Origin: an uncultured bacterium
Lineage (GTDB): Bacteria > Actinomycetota > Coriobacteriia > Coriobacteriales > Eggerthellaceae
Assembly: GCA_937890835.1 (NCBI GenBank)
Contig: CALADF010000001.1
Span: forward strand, 134,953 to 198,952
Direction of reading: 5' to 3'
DNA: 64,000 nt
This document shows, piece by piece, positions 18,789 through 26,170 of the stretch. Every line of letters begins with the position of its first letter. The first letter of the stretch is position 1. Below the pieces are notes generated by a model. That model saw only the letters and a list, made by a program, of their open reading frames with translations. It was not told the DNA's origin and did not search any database. The position numbers were made by a program, and so were the translations under genes.

Positions 18789-18805
18789 GAGCCCCGTGCA
18801 ACTTT

Positions 18806-18817
18806 TTTACAACTTTT
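18806..18817 (+). repeat. Left copy of TTTACAAC-type repeat (possible integrase arm site)
   Basis: TTTACAACTTTT here is repeated exactly at 25590-25601 near the other border. Short repeats beside an integrase gene that lie inside both ends of an element fit arm-type binding sites of tyrosine recombinases. The assignment is inferred from position alone. Confidence 0.5.
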
Positions 18818-18850
18818 GGCGGGTGCAAATCTGATTGTGCGAAACGCTCC

Positions 18851-19186
18851 CTAGTCGCGTTGCTTCGCGAGCGCGTTTCTGAGCGCACGCAAAACCTCAA
18901 TTGCCACGGGCAGTTCGTTGGCCTCAAACGAATCTAGAATCTCCTGCACCTCCGCCGAGAGCGCGGCCTTGTCGGGCTTCGGCGCGTCCGACAAAAGCGC
19001 GTCTACCCCAACTGAAAGCTCGTCGGCGATTTTCGCCAGCACGGGCTGACTCAGCTTCGTGTTTCCGGTCTCGATATGGCTCATATGCGTAACGGAGATG
19101 CCGACCCTTCCCGCCAGCGCCTCCTGCGACAGACCGCATGCCTTGCGGTAGCGCCTAATCCGCTGGCCTATTTCGAAGTACTTCAT
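18851..19186 (-). CDS. XRE-family transcriptional regulator
   Basis: This 111-residue protein has an N-terminal helix-turn-helix domain (about residues 5-60: IGQRIRRYRKACGLSQEALA, then ISVTHMSHIETG) and a C-terminal helical tail. It is the only minus-strand gene of the island and faces away from the cargo genes, the usual position of an element repressor. ATG at 19186 is chosen because GGTGAT precedes it; ATG at 19201 would add five residues. An inverted repeat and a TATAAT box upstream (19245-19277) are candidate targets. Confidence 0.85.
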   Translation of the reverse strand: MKYFEIGQRIRRYRKACGLSQEALAGRVGISVTHMSHIETGNTKLSQPVLAKIADELSVGVDALLSDAPKPDKAALSAEVQEILDSFEANELPVAIEVLRALRNALAKQRD

Positions 19187-19244
19187 GCAATCACCGCCCA
19201 TAAAAATCAAGTTGCCTTGAATCCTATGGGCGATTTCTGTCGAC

Positions 19245-19277
19245 TATAATAACCTGTATAGGCTGTTTTATGCCTAT
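19245..19277 (+). promoter_or_regulatory. Candidate promoter and operator of the island
   Basis: A TATAAT hexamer at 19245-19250 is followed by an inverted repeat ATAGGC (19258-19263) and GCCTAT (19272-19277) with an 8-base spacer. It lies between the divergent regulator and cargo genes, where a repressor would bind. No clear -35 box is seen at the normal distance. Confidence 0.4.
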
Positions 19278-19371
19278 GTAGTTTAATTATGAAAGCAGAG
19301 GCGCAGCAAAGGCCGCGCGAGCGCCTTACTGGGGCGATTTGCCCCGCGAAACGAGAGAAAGGGTCGGGCAC

Positions 19372-20160
19372 ATGGGGAGCCAAGGAGATTTGCTATCGGG
19401 AGTCGCCACAGCGCACGATTTGATGCATCGCGTGGTGGGGCTGCAGAACCGCATCAACCAGCTGAGCACGCAGTTCGCCGCCAAGACGGAGAAGAAGACC
19501 AAGCGGCATCCCGTGCTCTACGCCGTAGCGGGCTTCCTCATCGCGTTCGCGCTCATCACGAGCACCCCGCTGAAGGCCATCACGTACCCGATAACCATTC
19601 CGTTCTTCTCGATGGGCGGCATGGAGCTTCAGGTGATGGTTTGGAACATCGTCAATCTCGTGCTGTCCGCCATCATCGGCGCGGTTCTGTATGGGGTCAT
19701 TTCCAAGTCCGCCGACAAGGGGCGCGCCCGAAAGAACGCCGCCATCGACCAGGCCAACGCGCAGGTGGAGGCCAGCAATCAGGCGCTCGCCCAGAGCATC
19801 GAGCAGACGCGTCAGGAGATAGTCGCCGTGCAGCAGCGCTGGGCGGCGGAGGTCGCGCCGTGGTACCCGATGGACTACGACAGTATCGACGCCGTGGACT
19901 TCTTCCTCGCCGCCGTGCGCAACCACCGAGCCAGCACGGTGCAGGAGATGGTCAACCTCTACGAGACCGAACGGCATCAGCGCCGCATGGAGCAGGGCCA
20001 GCAGCAGATTCTCAACCAGCAGCGCATCGGAAACATGCTGCAGCTGGGCAACCTGTTCATGCAGGGACAGATTCTCAGCCAAGCCCAGCAGATAAACGCA
20101 AACACCGCCAGCGCCAGCAGCAACCTCGACTGGATTGCCAACGCGATGGGCAAGCGGTAG
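19372..20160 (+). CDS. Two-TM coiled-coil membrane protein, unknown function
   Basis: This 262-residue protein has two hydrophobic segments (about residues 45-65 and 78-103), then a long helical, Gln-rich part likely to form a coiled coil (AAIDQANAQVEASNQALAQS and onward) and a C-terminal Gln/Asn-rich stretch. I recognise no family. ATG at 19372 follows GAGAGAAAGGG. It is the first plus-strand gene of the island and is separated from the next gene by a long hairpin. The cytoplasmic coiled coil could serve as a scaffold, but nothing in the sequence gives a function. Confidence 0.7.
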   Translation: MGSQGDLLSGVATAHDLMHRVVGLQNRINQLSTQFAAKTEKKTKRHPVLYAVAGFLIAFALITSTPLKAITYPITIPFFSMGGMELQVMVWNIVNLVLSAIIGAVLYGVISKSADKGRARKNAAIDQANAQVEASNQALAQSIEQTRQEIVAVQQRWAAEVAPWYPMDYDSIDAVDFFLAAVRNHRASTVQEMVNLYETERHQRRMEQGQQQILNQQRIGNMLQLGNLFMQGQILSQAQQINANTASASSNLDWIANAMGKR

Positions 20161-20176
20161 CGGCGTGCCGCCGAAC

Positions 20177-20223
20177 CCCGCTGCATGGATCATGGCGGTT
20201 TTCGCCACGATCCATGCAGCGGG
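20177..20223. repeat. Long perfect hairpin between island genes
   Basis: A 15-bp perfect inverted repeat (20177-20191 with 20209-20223) encloses a second 5-bp stem TGGCG/CGCCA around a GTTTT loop, separated only by an A-C mismatch. There is no T run on either side, so it is not an ordinary terminator. Confidence 0.75.
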
Positions 20224-20303
20224 CAACCGATGTGAAGCGACATACGTGGCGGCTACCGCCACCTTCGGACAGCGTGTGCAACAAACGTAAAGGAGCAAGA
20301 GCA

Positions 20304-21551
20304 ATGGAGAAAACGGAACGGACGGGAAGGGCGGCGCGTCTCGTGATGCTGCTCGCGGCATGCGCCCTGCTGCTTCTGACGGCGCGCCCCGCGTACGCCT
20401 CAGAGGTGGCGAGTGGCGACGGCTGGTCGCTGGACGATGCGGGCGTGCTCGCGCTTTCCGAGGACATCGCCCCGATAGGCGCGGGCGGGGCCTACGAATG
20501 GGAGCCGTACGCCGCTCAGGTCAAGGAAGTCGTGGTGGCCGAGGGCGTGACCGAGATTCCCAACATGGCGTTTGCCACGCGAGACGGCGTGAGCTATAGC
20601 AGCCTGCAGAAGGCGACCATGTCCTCGACGGTAAGGACAATCGGCGTGAGCGCGTTCGCCGACAATCCCTCTCTCACCGAGGTGCGCCTGAACGAGGGCT
20701 TGGAGCGCGTGGAGAACGTGGCGTTCGGCGGAGCGGGCTTCGCGGAAATCGAGCTGCCCGAGAACGTGACGTGGGGCTCGGACGTGTTCATCGACTGTGA
20801 CAGCCTCGTCTCAGTGACCATCCCCGCAGGCTCCGAATGGGGCGGCGGCAACGCGCAGTTCTACGGCTGTGACAGCCTTGAGACCGTGTACGTCGAGGAG
20901 GGCGTGACTCAGATTCCCGCCACGTTCCTTGGCGGCTGCGGCAGCCTCGAGTACGTGTGGGTGCCCAAGTCGGTCACCGAGTTCGTGGGCACGCCCATTC
21001 TGGGCGGCTGCATCATCGGATACACGGGCACGGCGGCCGAGGAATACGCGAACTGGAGGCAGGAGGTCGGCGTCAATGTAGTCGATTTCCACGCCATCGA
21101 TGGCAACGAGCACGCCTACAGCGAATGGCGGACGGTGGCCGAGCCTACTTGCACGGAGAGCGGCGTGCAGGCGCGCGCCTGCGAAATCTGCGGAGCCGAA
21201 CAGTCACAGGAGCTGGATGCCAAGGGTCATGTCTGGGACGGCGGAGTGGTGACGCAGGAGCCCACCGAGAGCGCCGAGGGCGTGAGGACGTACGCCTGCG
21301 CGGCATGCGGCCAGACCAAGACCGAGGCAATCGCCAAGCTCCCGCAGACGGGCGGGGACGAGCCGCAGGACGGCGACCGACCCGGCGGGTCGGCGGATGC
21401 GAATGAGGGCTCCGCTCAGGAAGGCGCGCAGGACGAGCTTCCCCAGACGGGCGACGGCATGCTTGCACTCGTCGGCCTGCCCGCTCTCGCCTTGCTGCTC
21501 GTCTCTGCGGGTTTGATTCTGGCGGCAAGAAATCGGGCGGAGCGCTCGTAA
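20304..21551 (+). CDS. LPQTG-anchored leucine-rich repeat (BspA-like) surface protein
   Basis: This 415-residue protein has a signal peptide (LVMLLAACALLLLTARPAYA), then BspA/TpLRR-type repeats recognisable as VTEIPNMAF, VRTIGVSAFADNPSL, ENVAFGGAGFAEIELP and VTQIPATFLGGC over about residues 70-240. Next come two Cys-pair segments (CTESGVQARACEICG and TYACAACGQ) of a type common in such proteins. The C-terminus is a sortase signal: LPQTG, a hydrophobic stretch and RNRAERS. A second LPQTG lies about 45 residues upstream. ATG at 20304 follows AAGGAG. Such proteins often bind host surfaces or other bacteria; that role is inferred. Confidence 0.88.
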   Translation: MEKTERTGRAARLVMLLAACALLLLTARPAYASEVASGDGWSLDDAGVLALSEDIAPIGAGGAYEWEPYAAQVKEVVVAEGVTEIPNMAFATRDGVSYSSLQKATMSSTVRTIGVSAFADNPSLTEVRLNEGLERVENVAFGGAGFAEIELPENVTWGSDVFIDCDSLVSVTIPAGSEWGGGNAQFYGCDSLETVYVEEGVTQIPATFLGGCGSLEYVWVPKSVTEFVGTPILGGCIIGYTGTAAEEYANWRQEVGVNVVDFHAIDGNEHAYSEWRTVAEPTCTESGVQARACEICGAEQSQELDAKGHVWDGGVVTQEPTESAEGVRTYACAACGQTKTEAIAKLPQTGGDEPQDGDRPGGSADANEGSAQEGAQDELPQTGDGMLALVGLPALALLLVSAGLILAARNRAERS

Positions 21552-21587
21552 CCTAAGGCGATTCACGTAGCAAGGAGGAAATAATTC

Positions 21588-22577
21588 ATGAGGCAATACA
21601 CGAGAAGGAACGTCTTGAAGATGCTCGGGGTGGGCGCGGTCACCGTGGTCGGCCTCGGGCTGGTCGGATGCAGCGGCTCGGGCGAGGGCGGTGCCGCCAG
21701 CAGCGCGAGCGAGCCCGTGCCCGCGTCGCAGGCTTTCGCGCAGGCGGGCGTTTGGATGCAGTACGACGGCGACGAGCAAATCGGGAAGGACGTGGAAATC
21801 GAACGCATCCTGTCGTTCGACGGCAACGGCAACGTGGCGGTGTACCAGTGCGACGGCGCGACCTTCGGCGACCTGAACGGCCTTTCCAACGAGCAGATAA
21901 TCGAGCTCGCCAAGGAGCTGGACAGGGCCGTGTTCGAGGCGGAGAAGCAGGCGGCAATCGAAAGCGCCGACGAGGCCATCCAGGCGTGGCAGCAGTGCTA
22001 CGACGCCCTGAAGGCGGAAGCCGACGCGGGCACCTACGACTCCATGAACAACTACGGTGCCTACGGCATCGAAGGCGTACCCGAGGAGGAACGCGCGGCG
22101 GCCATCGAGGAGTTCCAAATCGCGCTGGAGAACACGAAGAGCTCGCTCGATGCCGCCAACGAGGGCCAGGCGTTCAACGAGGCGGCGGAGTATCAGGAGC
22201 CGCAGCCCCAGCCCTACACGCTCGCGCTCGAAACCGACGGCTCGGGCAACGTCGCGGCGGGCGAGGAAATCCGCTTCCCAGCGCGCCGCTTCAGCTTCTA
22301 CCAGATAGAGGTTGACGATACGACGGACCTCGAAAGCCCCGAGACGCGCTTCCGCGTGCTGGCGGACTACGGCTGGCACAACGACACCGAGATTCCCGAG
22401 AATGTCTTCAGCGCCCCTGAGGATTCCATCGGGCTGTACTCGTCCAACTACTCGACCACGCAGGCGGTCTACGATACCACCTTCGGCGGGTATTCGGGCC
22501 TCGCCACCGTCGTGGAGGAAGGCCACGCGGGCTTCACATGGGACACGACCGACGCAGAGGGCGTAGAGGTGGATTAG
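21588..22577 (+). CDS. Tat-type lipoprotein, unknown function
   Basis: This 329-residue protein starts with RRNVLKMLG, a twin-arginine-like signal, followed by a hydrophobic stretch and the lipobox GLVGC (Cys near residue 25). It is therefore probably exported and lipid-anchored. A low-complexity Ser/Ala/Glu linker leads to an acidic mature region with a helical centre (LAKELDRAVFEAEKQAAIES) and a C-terminal beta-rich part. I recognise no domain. It follows the LPQTG protein by 36 bases and has a GGAGG site, so the two surface proteins are likely made together. A strong terminator follows. Confidence 0.75.
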   Translation: MRQYTRRNVLKMLGVGAVTVVGLGLVGCSGSGEGGAASSASEPVPASQAFAQAGVWMQYDGDEQIGKDVEIERILSFDGNGNVAVYQCDGATFGDLNGLSNEQIIELAKELDRAVFEAEKQAAIESADEAIQAWQQCYDALKAEADAGTYDSMNNYGAYGIEGVPEEERAAAIEEFQIALENTKSSLDAANEGQAFNEAAEYQEPQPQPYTLALETDGSGNVAAGEEIRFPARRFSFYQIEVDDTTDLESPETRFRVLADYGWHNDTEIPENVFSAPEDSIGLYSSNYSTTQAVYDTTFGGYSGLATVVEEGHAGFTWDTTDAEGVEVD

Positions 22578-22614
22578 GGAGCCGCGCATCGGGCAAATCG
22601 CAATACGACCGCAT

Positions 22615-22644
22615 GGCCGCATCCGATTTTCGGGTGCGGCCTTT
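22615..22644 (+). terminator. Rho-independent terminator after the lipoprotein gene
   Basis: GGCCGCATCCG (22615-22625) pairs with CGGGTGCGGCC (22630-22640) through ten Watson-Crick and one G-T pair, followed by TTTTCGTTT. Confidence 0.8.
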
Positions 22645-22757
22645 TCGTTTCGGGCCGCATCTCGTCGCGCTCGATCCCCGATTCCGCAGCAGATCACGTC
22701 TTGCGCCGTGAGTATGCCTGCGGCATCGGGGAGGTAGCGCGAAGGGAGGTGCTGAAC

Positions 22758-23096
22758 ATGAAAGATAAGGACAAGGACAAATTCAGCATCGAGGAAGAGA
22801 CGGAGTGGCGCATTCAGGTTCTCAAGCGCACGGCGCGAATCAGCGCGGCGAAGGCAAAGCAGCTCGAGCGTGAGAAGAATGCGATGCGCAGGAAGGAGCC
22901 GCTCGAGGACAGGGAGGGGCTCGAGGGCACCCTGAGGTGCATCGACAACGTGATGGAGTGGCGCTTCGTGGACGAGTTTGGGCGTGTGGAGCTCGATGCG
23001 GACATGCTCTCCATGCACATCACGGTCGGGGAGCTTCGGTTCATCCGCGCATGCGTCGTGCGAGCAATCGAGGAACTGGAAGGAGGCGCGCGGTGA
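22758..23096 (+). CDS. Hypothetical island protein
   Basis: This 112-residue protein is charged and mostly helical, beginning MKDKDKDKFSIEEE. The first half is Lys/Arg/Glu-rich (ARISAAKAKQLEREKNAMRR); the second half, ending AIEELEGGAR, may be a small globular fold. I recognise no family and no signal or membrane segment. ATG at 22758 follows GGGAGGTG. Its stop overlaps the start of the next gene (GTGA), so the two are translationally coupled and may form a pair. Confidence 0.6.
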   Translation: MKDKDKDKFSIEEETEWRIQVLKRTARISAAKAKQLEREKNAMRRKEPLEDREGLEGTLRCIDNVMEWRFVDEFGRVELDADMLSMHITVGELRFIRACVVRAIEELEGGAR

Positions 23097-23371
23097 GCGA
23101 CTACGGGATAAAGACGTACGCCGACCTCGCGGAGACTTGCGACGGAATGGTGCTCGCCAACGAGACGGCCTACCGCCCCATGGAACTGGTAAGCGGCAGG
23201 TGGGCGCCTTGGGAGGAAATCTTCCAGTGGTACATCGTGCAAGATGCGAGCTTCCTCATGAATCACACCGACGAGCCAGTATTCTATGACGGCGAGCTTT
23301 GCGTGCACGTATGGGGATTGAAAACCTACGGCACAAGCTGGTCCATCCTGCCCGCCCCCGAGATTCACTAG
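23093..23371 (+). CDS. Hypothetical island protein, coupled to the preceding gene
   Basis: This 92-residue protein starts at GTG 23093, directly after AAGGAGG inside the preceding gene, and overlaps its stop codon by two bases. The sequence is Trp/Tyr-rich and acidic (ETAYRPMELV, WAPWEEIFQWYIVQD, HVWGLKTYG) and looks like a compact soluble domain. No family is recognised. The tight coupling to the charged upstream protein suggests joint function, such as a small two-protein module, but no toxin or antitoxin motif can be shown. Confidence 0.6.
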   Translation: MSDYGIKTYADLAETCDGMVLANETAYRPMELVSGRWAPWEEIFQWYIVQDASFLMNHTDEPVFYDGELCVHVWGLKTYGTSWSILPAPEIH

Positions 23372-23386
23372 CCATTCGTACCCCAT

Positions 23387-23422
23387 GGGTGCGGCGAGAA
23401 ATCGCCGCACCCTATATTTTTT
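23387..23422 (+). terminator. Strong rho-independent terminator
   Basis: GGGTGCGGCGA (23387-23397) pairs perfectly with TCGCCGCACCC (23402-23412) over a short A-rich loop and is followed by TATATTTTTT. It ends the two-gene unit. Confidence 0.9.
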
Positions 23423-23983
23423 CGCTCAGCCGCGCTAAGCGCAGCCTGCGAAACGTCGTCGCGCAGGGCTTCGCGCCGCGAAAGCGAGCGCCGAATGACC
23501 GCACATAAACGAAGGGGAAACGCGCCGCTTTCGCAAACTGCGCGGATTGCGAAAGCTGATCGATGAATCTCAGCGCGGTGGTTCGCCGCCGCTTCGCGGC
23601 ATAAACGAGGCGAAACCGCCGCTGCCCCCTCCGCTCTACGCTTCGGGGGCAAAAACGGCAAAAGGGCATAAGGGGGGCTGACGCAGCTTGCGCTGCGGTC
23701 GGCATAGCCGACAGCCCCCATGCCCACCGCCCGCGTACTTCGTACAAATAAACCCACGGGCATCGAGCGAAGCGAGATGCTGGAATGCGGCAAAACGCGC
23801 ACGTGAAGGCCTTATGAATCTTGAAAAATCGCATCGACTTTTTTCTCCTCATTTATGAATGGATGCAAACAGAAATGCTCGTTTATCAGGCTTTTCTCGA
23901 TTTGCGGATACATGGCGACGCAATTAATCTCGGCTCGTAATGAAATTGCGTTGCAAGCAACGCCGAGTGAAAAGGAGGCTCGA
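23423..23983. other. Hairpin-rich non-coding stretch in the island
   Basis: No reading frame is convincing. Many short inverted repeats lie close together, for example CCGC-TTC-GCGG near 23590, GTCGGC-ATA-GCCGAC near 23700, GTAC-TTC-GTAC near 23737 and GCATC...GATGC near 23760-23780. The last 160 bases are clearly more A+T-rich and lead into the next gene. It could be a degraded gene, an origin or transfer region, or a structured RNA. Confidence 0.5.
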
Positions 23984-24241
23984 ATGAACGAACAGCAAGG
24001 CACCGAAAATGCGTACGAGAATTCCGCATACGACATGATTGGGAGTTCCATGTTGGTTGTGAGCGAGGAGGATGCAGTGAAGTTTCTCGGAAGAAACGGG
24101 CTTCTGCAGCTGATGGTGGACGGAATCAACGGCGTCGGCCCCACGTTCCTCACCTTGAACGGCGACTCCTCACGTCGCTATTACTTCGCGTGCGACCTGC
24201 TGTATTGGAACAGAATGCATTGGAGCACGAATCGTCCCTAG
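23984..24241 (+). CDS. Small protein upstream of the integrase, possible excisionase
   Basis: This is an 85-residue protein with an excellent AAAGGAGG site before ATG 23984. After an Asn/Glu-rich start, the segment VVSEEDAVKFLGRNGLLQLM followed by RRYYFACDLLYWNR resembles the winged-helix layout of excisionase/MerR-like DNA-binding domains, where a final RR-Y-x-DLL helix is typical. Its place immediately upstream of the integrase supports a recombination directionality factor. The similarity is by eye only and weak; it may instead be another unknown protein. Confidence 0.5.
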   Translation: MNEQQGTENAYENSAYDMIGSSMLVVSEEDAVKFLGRNGLLQLMVDGINGVGPTFLTLNGDSSRRYYFACDLLYWNRMHWSTNRP

Positions 24242-24284
24242 GAATCTCGAAAGTCATTCAACGTAGCCCGTACCACTAGCAATT

Positions 24285-24324
24285 ATGCGCCCCGATGCAC
24301 CAGCGAAGTAGCATCGGGGCGCAT
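24285..24324. repeat. 14-bp perfect inverted repeat before the integrase gene
   Basis: ATGCGCCCCGATGC (24285-24298) and its exact complement (24311-24324) flank a 12-base loop. No T run follows; the integrase Shine-Dalgarno starts six bases later. It may control integrase translation or bind a protein. Confidence 0.75.
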
Positions 24325-24348
24325 CCATAAGGAGAGGAGGTGACAAGA

Positions 24349-25545
24349 GTGCCCACGAGGAAAGACAGCAAGGGGCGCATCCTTCGCCAAGGAGAGGGGC
24401 AGCGCCCGAACGGCCAGTACTATTTCAAGTTCAAAGACGTGAAAGGCAAGACGAAGTACAAGTACTCGTGGACGCTTACCACGCACGACCTCCCTCCCAA
24501 GGGCAAAAAGTCGGGGCCGTGCCTCCGCGAAATCGAGAAGCAGGTGCAACGCGATCTGTTTGACCGCGTTGCACCAAGCGGGATGACCGTTCTCGAATTG
24601 GTTGAAAAGTACGTCGCGACTAAGACGGCGGTGCGCCCGACTACGCGCGCGGGCTATAAGACGGTTATGAACTTTCTTGCCAGGGACGAGTTCGGAAGCA
24701 GGAAAATCGGCGATATAACGACGCTCGACGCGAAGAATTGGCTCATCTATCTTCAAGACGAGCTCGGGAAAAGCTACAGTGCGATTCACTGCATTCGAGG
24801 AGTACTTCGCCCAGCTTTCCAGCTTGCGGAGGAAGACGACCTCATCAGGCGCAACCCGTTCAACTTCGAGCTCGCCACCGTGCTTGTCAACGACTCCATT
24901 GCGCGCGAGGCCTTGTCACCACAGGACGAGCGCAGGTTCCTCGATTTCATCAAGGGAGATAAGCATTACTCGCGATATTACGAAGCGTTCTACATCCTCT
25001 TCAACACGGGGCTGCGCATCTCGGAGTTCTGCGGCCTCACAAAATCTGACCTCGATTTCGAAAACGGAAGCATCCGCGTCAGCAAGCAGCTGCAGAGGGG
25101 CAGCGATATGAGGTACTACATCGAACGCCCCAAAACGAAAAGCGGCGAGCGATACGTACCCATGTCCGAGGAAGTCAAGAAATGCTTCAAGGCAATCCTT
25201 CAAAAGCGTGCCAACCCACCCGCCGAGCCCGTCGTTGACGGGGTGAGCGGATTCCTGCTTCTGGACAAAAACGGCATGCCGAAGGTTGCGATGCATTGGG
25301 AAAAGTACTTCCAACTCTCTCTCCGTAAGCACAATAGCATCTACAAGAAGGAGCTTCCCAAGATTACCCCGCATGTCTGCCGACACACGTTCTGCTCCAA
25401 GATGGCTCGAAAGGGGATGGACCCCGCGAAGCTCAAGTACATCATGGGGCACTCAGACATTAGCGTGACATACAACACGTACACCCACCTTGGATTCGAG
25501 GACGTGAGGGGCGACATGCTCCGCATGACGGATGGTGCCGCGTAA
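24349..25545 (+). CDS. int: Tyrosine recombinase, island integrase
   Basis: This 398-residue integrase is of the Tn916/phage-like type. An N-terminal arm-binding domain (about residues 1-60) is followed by a SAM-like core-binding domain (about 75-165) and the catalytic domain. The active-site residues are visible: Arg in TGLRISEFCGL, His and Arg in HVCRHTF, His in GHSD, and the nucleophile Tyr in VTYNTYTHLG. GTG at 24349 lies eight bases after GGAGAGGAGG; GTG at 24340 would sit on that site. It ends 172 bases before the phosphatase gene that serves as the insertion target. Confidence 0.93.
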   Translation: MPTRKDSKGRILRQGEGQRPNGQYYFKFKDVKGKTKYKYSWTLTTHDLPPKGKKSGPCLREIEKQVQRDLFDRVAPSGMTVLELVEKYVATKTAVRPTTRAGYKTVMNFLARDEFGSRKIGDITTLDAKNWLIYLQDELGKSYSAIHCIRGVLRPAFQLAEEDDLIRRNPFNFELATVLVNDSIAREALSPQDERRFLDFIKGDKHYSRYYEAFYILFNTGLRISEFCGLTKSDLDFENGSIRVSKQLQRGSDMRYYIERPKTKSGERYVPMSEEVKKCFKAILQKRANPPAEPVVDGVSGFLLLDKNGMPKVAMHWEKYFQLSLRKHNSIYKKELPKITPHVCRHTFCSKMARKGMDPAKLKYIMGHSDISVTYNTYTHLGFEDVRGDMLRMTDGAA

Positions 25546-25560
25546 GCTAAAGTGTACGAA

Positions 25561-25601
25561 GTTGTAAATCCGCGAGGTTTACAACCGAATTTACAACTTT
25601 T
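25561..25601. repeat. Cluster of TTTACAAC repeats at the right end (possible arm sites)
   Basis: GTTGTAAA at 25561-25568 (inverted) and TTTACAAC at 25578-25585 and 25590-25597 lie just after the integrase gene. The last copy, extended to TTTACAACTTTT, matches the left-end repeat at 18806. The arrangement fits integrase arm-type sites. Confidence 0.55.
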
Positions 25602-25717
25602 GCGGCGGAAAATATCCGCTCATACACGAGCCGATTCGGGATTTCGCGACTGGGTGATGGCATACGAACAACGTTCATCACCTGCGGAAACCCTGATATT
25701 TGAGAGGAAATCCAAGG

Positions 25718-26170
25718 ATGCATAGAATCATGTTTGTATGCCATGGCAATATTTGCAGGTCTCCCATGGCCGAATTCGTCATGAAAGACCTTGTCGCACG
25801 ACGCGGGTTGACGGATCTGTTCCATATCGAATCGGCTGCCACCTCCAATGAGGAGATCGGAAACCCTCCTCATCCGGGAACGAAGAAGCGCCTAGCGCGC
25901 GAGGGTATAACGTGCTCGGGTAAGCGCGCGCGTCGGGTCACGCCTGCCGACTACGATGCGTTCGATGTCATCGTCGGCATGGATGATGCTAACGTCGCGC
26001 ACTTGCGGCGCGTTTTCGACGGCGATCCGGCAGGCAAGGTCCATCTGCTTCTCGAGTTCGCGGGGAGGAGCGGCTCGATTGCCGATCCGTGGTATACGGG
26101 CGATTTCGACGCCACTTACGATGATGTTCTCGAGGGGTGCGTCGGTCTGCTCGGGTGGTGTCATGCGTAG
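25718..26170 (+). CDS. Low-molecular-weight protein tyrosine phosphatase
   Basis: This is a 150-residue enzyme with the active-site loop CHGNICRS near the N-terminus and the general-acid segment DPWYTGDFD near the C-terminus, both required for phosphotyrosine hydrolysis. Relatives act in capsule control or arsenate reduction; nothing nearby decides this. The first 11 codons and the upstream DNA are supplied by the integrated island, while a 12-codon copy of the original start remains at 18702. ATG at 25718 lies nine bases after GAGAGGA. The 3' end overlaps the next gene by eight bases. Expression probably now depends on an element promoter. Confidence 0.93.
   Translation: MHRIMFVCHGNICRSPMAEFVMKDLVARRGLTDLFHIESAATSNEEIGNPPHPGTKKRLAREGITCSGKRARRVTPADYDAFDVIVGMDDANVAHLRRVFDGDPAGKVHLLLEFAGRSGSIADPWYTGDFDATYDDVLEGCVGLLGWCHA

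Larger units (their letters stand above)
18720..25743. mobile_element. Genomic island integrated in a tyrosine phosphatase gene
   Basis: The borders are set by the shared 8-mer GTATGCCA (18720-18727 and 25736-25743), placed identically inside the phosphatase P-loop codons. Inside are an XRE regulator on the minus strand, six cargo or unknown genes on the plus strand, a possible excisionase, and a tyrosine integrase whose end is 172 bases from the right border. No replication, conjugation or phage structural gene is visible, so the element is a simple island or depends on a helper. The junction copies differ at several third codon positions, which suggests the element carries its own version of the target's first codons. 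Confidence 0.85.

Noticed and set aside
19641..20303. Longer N-terminal extension of the LPQTG protein
   Set aside because: It overlaps the two-TM protein in another frame and crosses a hairpin. ATG 20304 follows AAGGAG and opens a perfect signal peptide.
23368..23852. Two minus-strand frames of about 145 codons in the hairpin-rich stretch
   Set aside because: They have no ribosome site, odd composition and overlap many inverted repeats.
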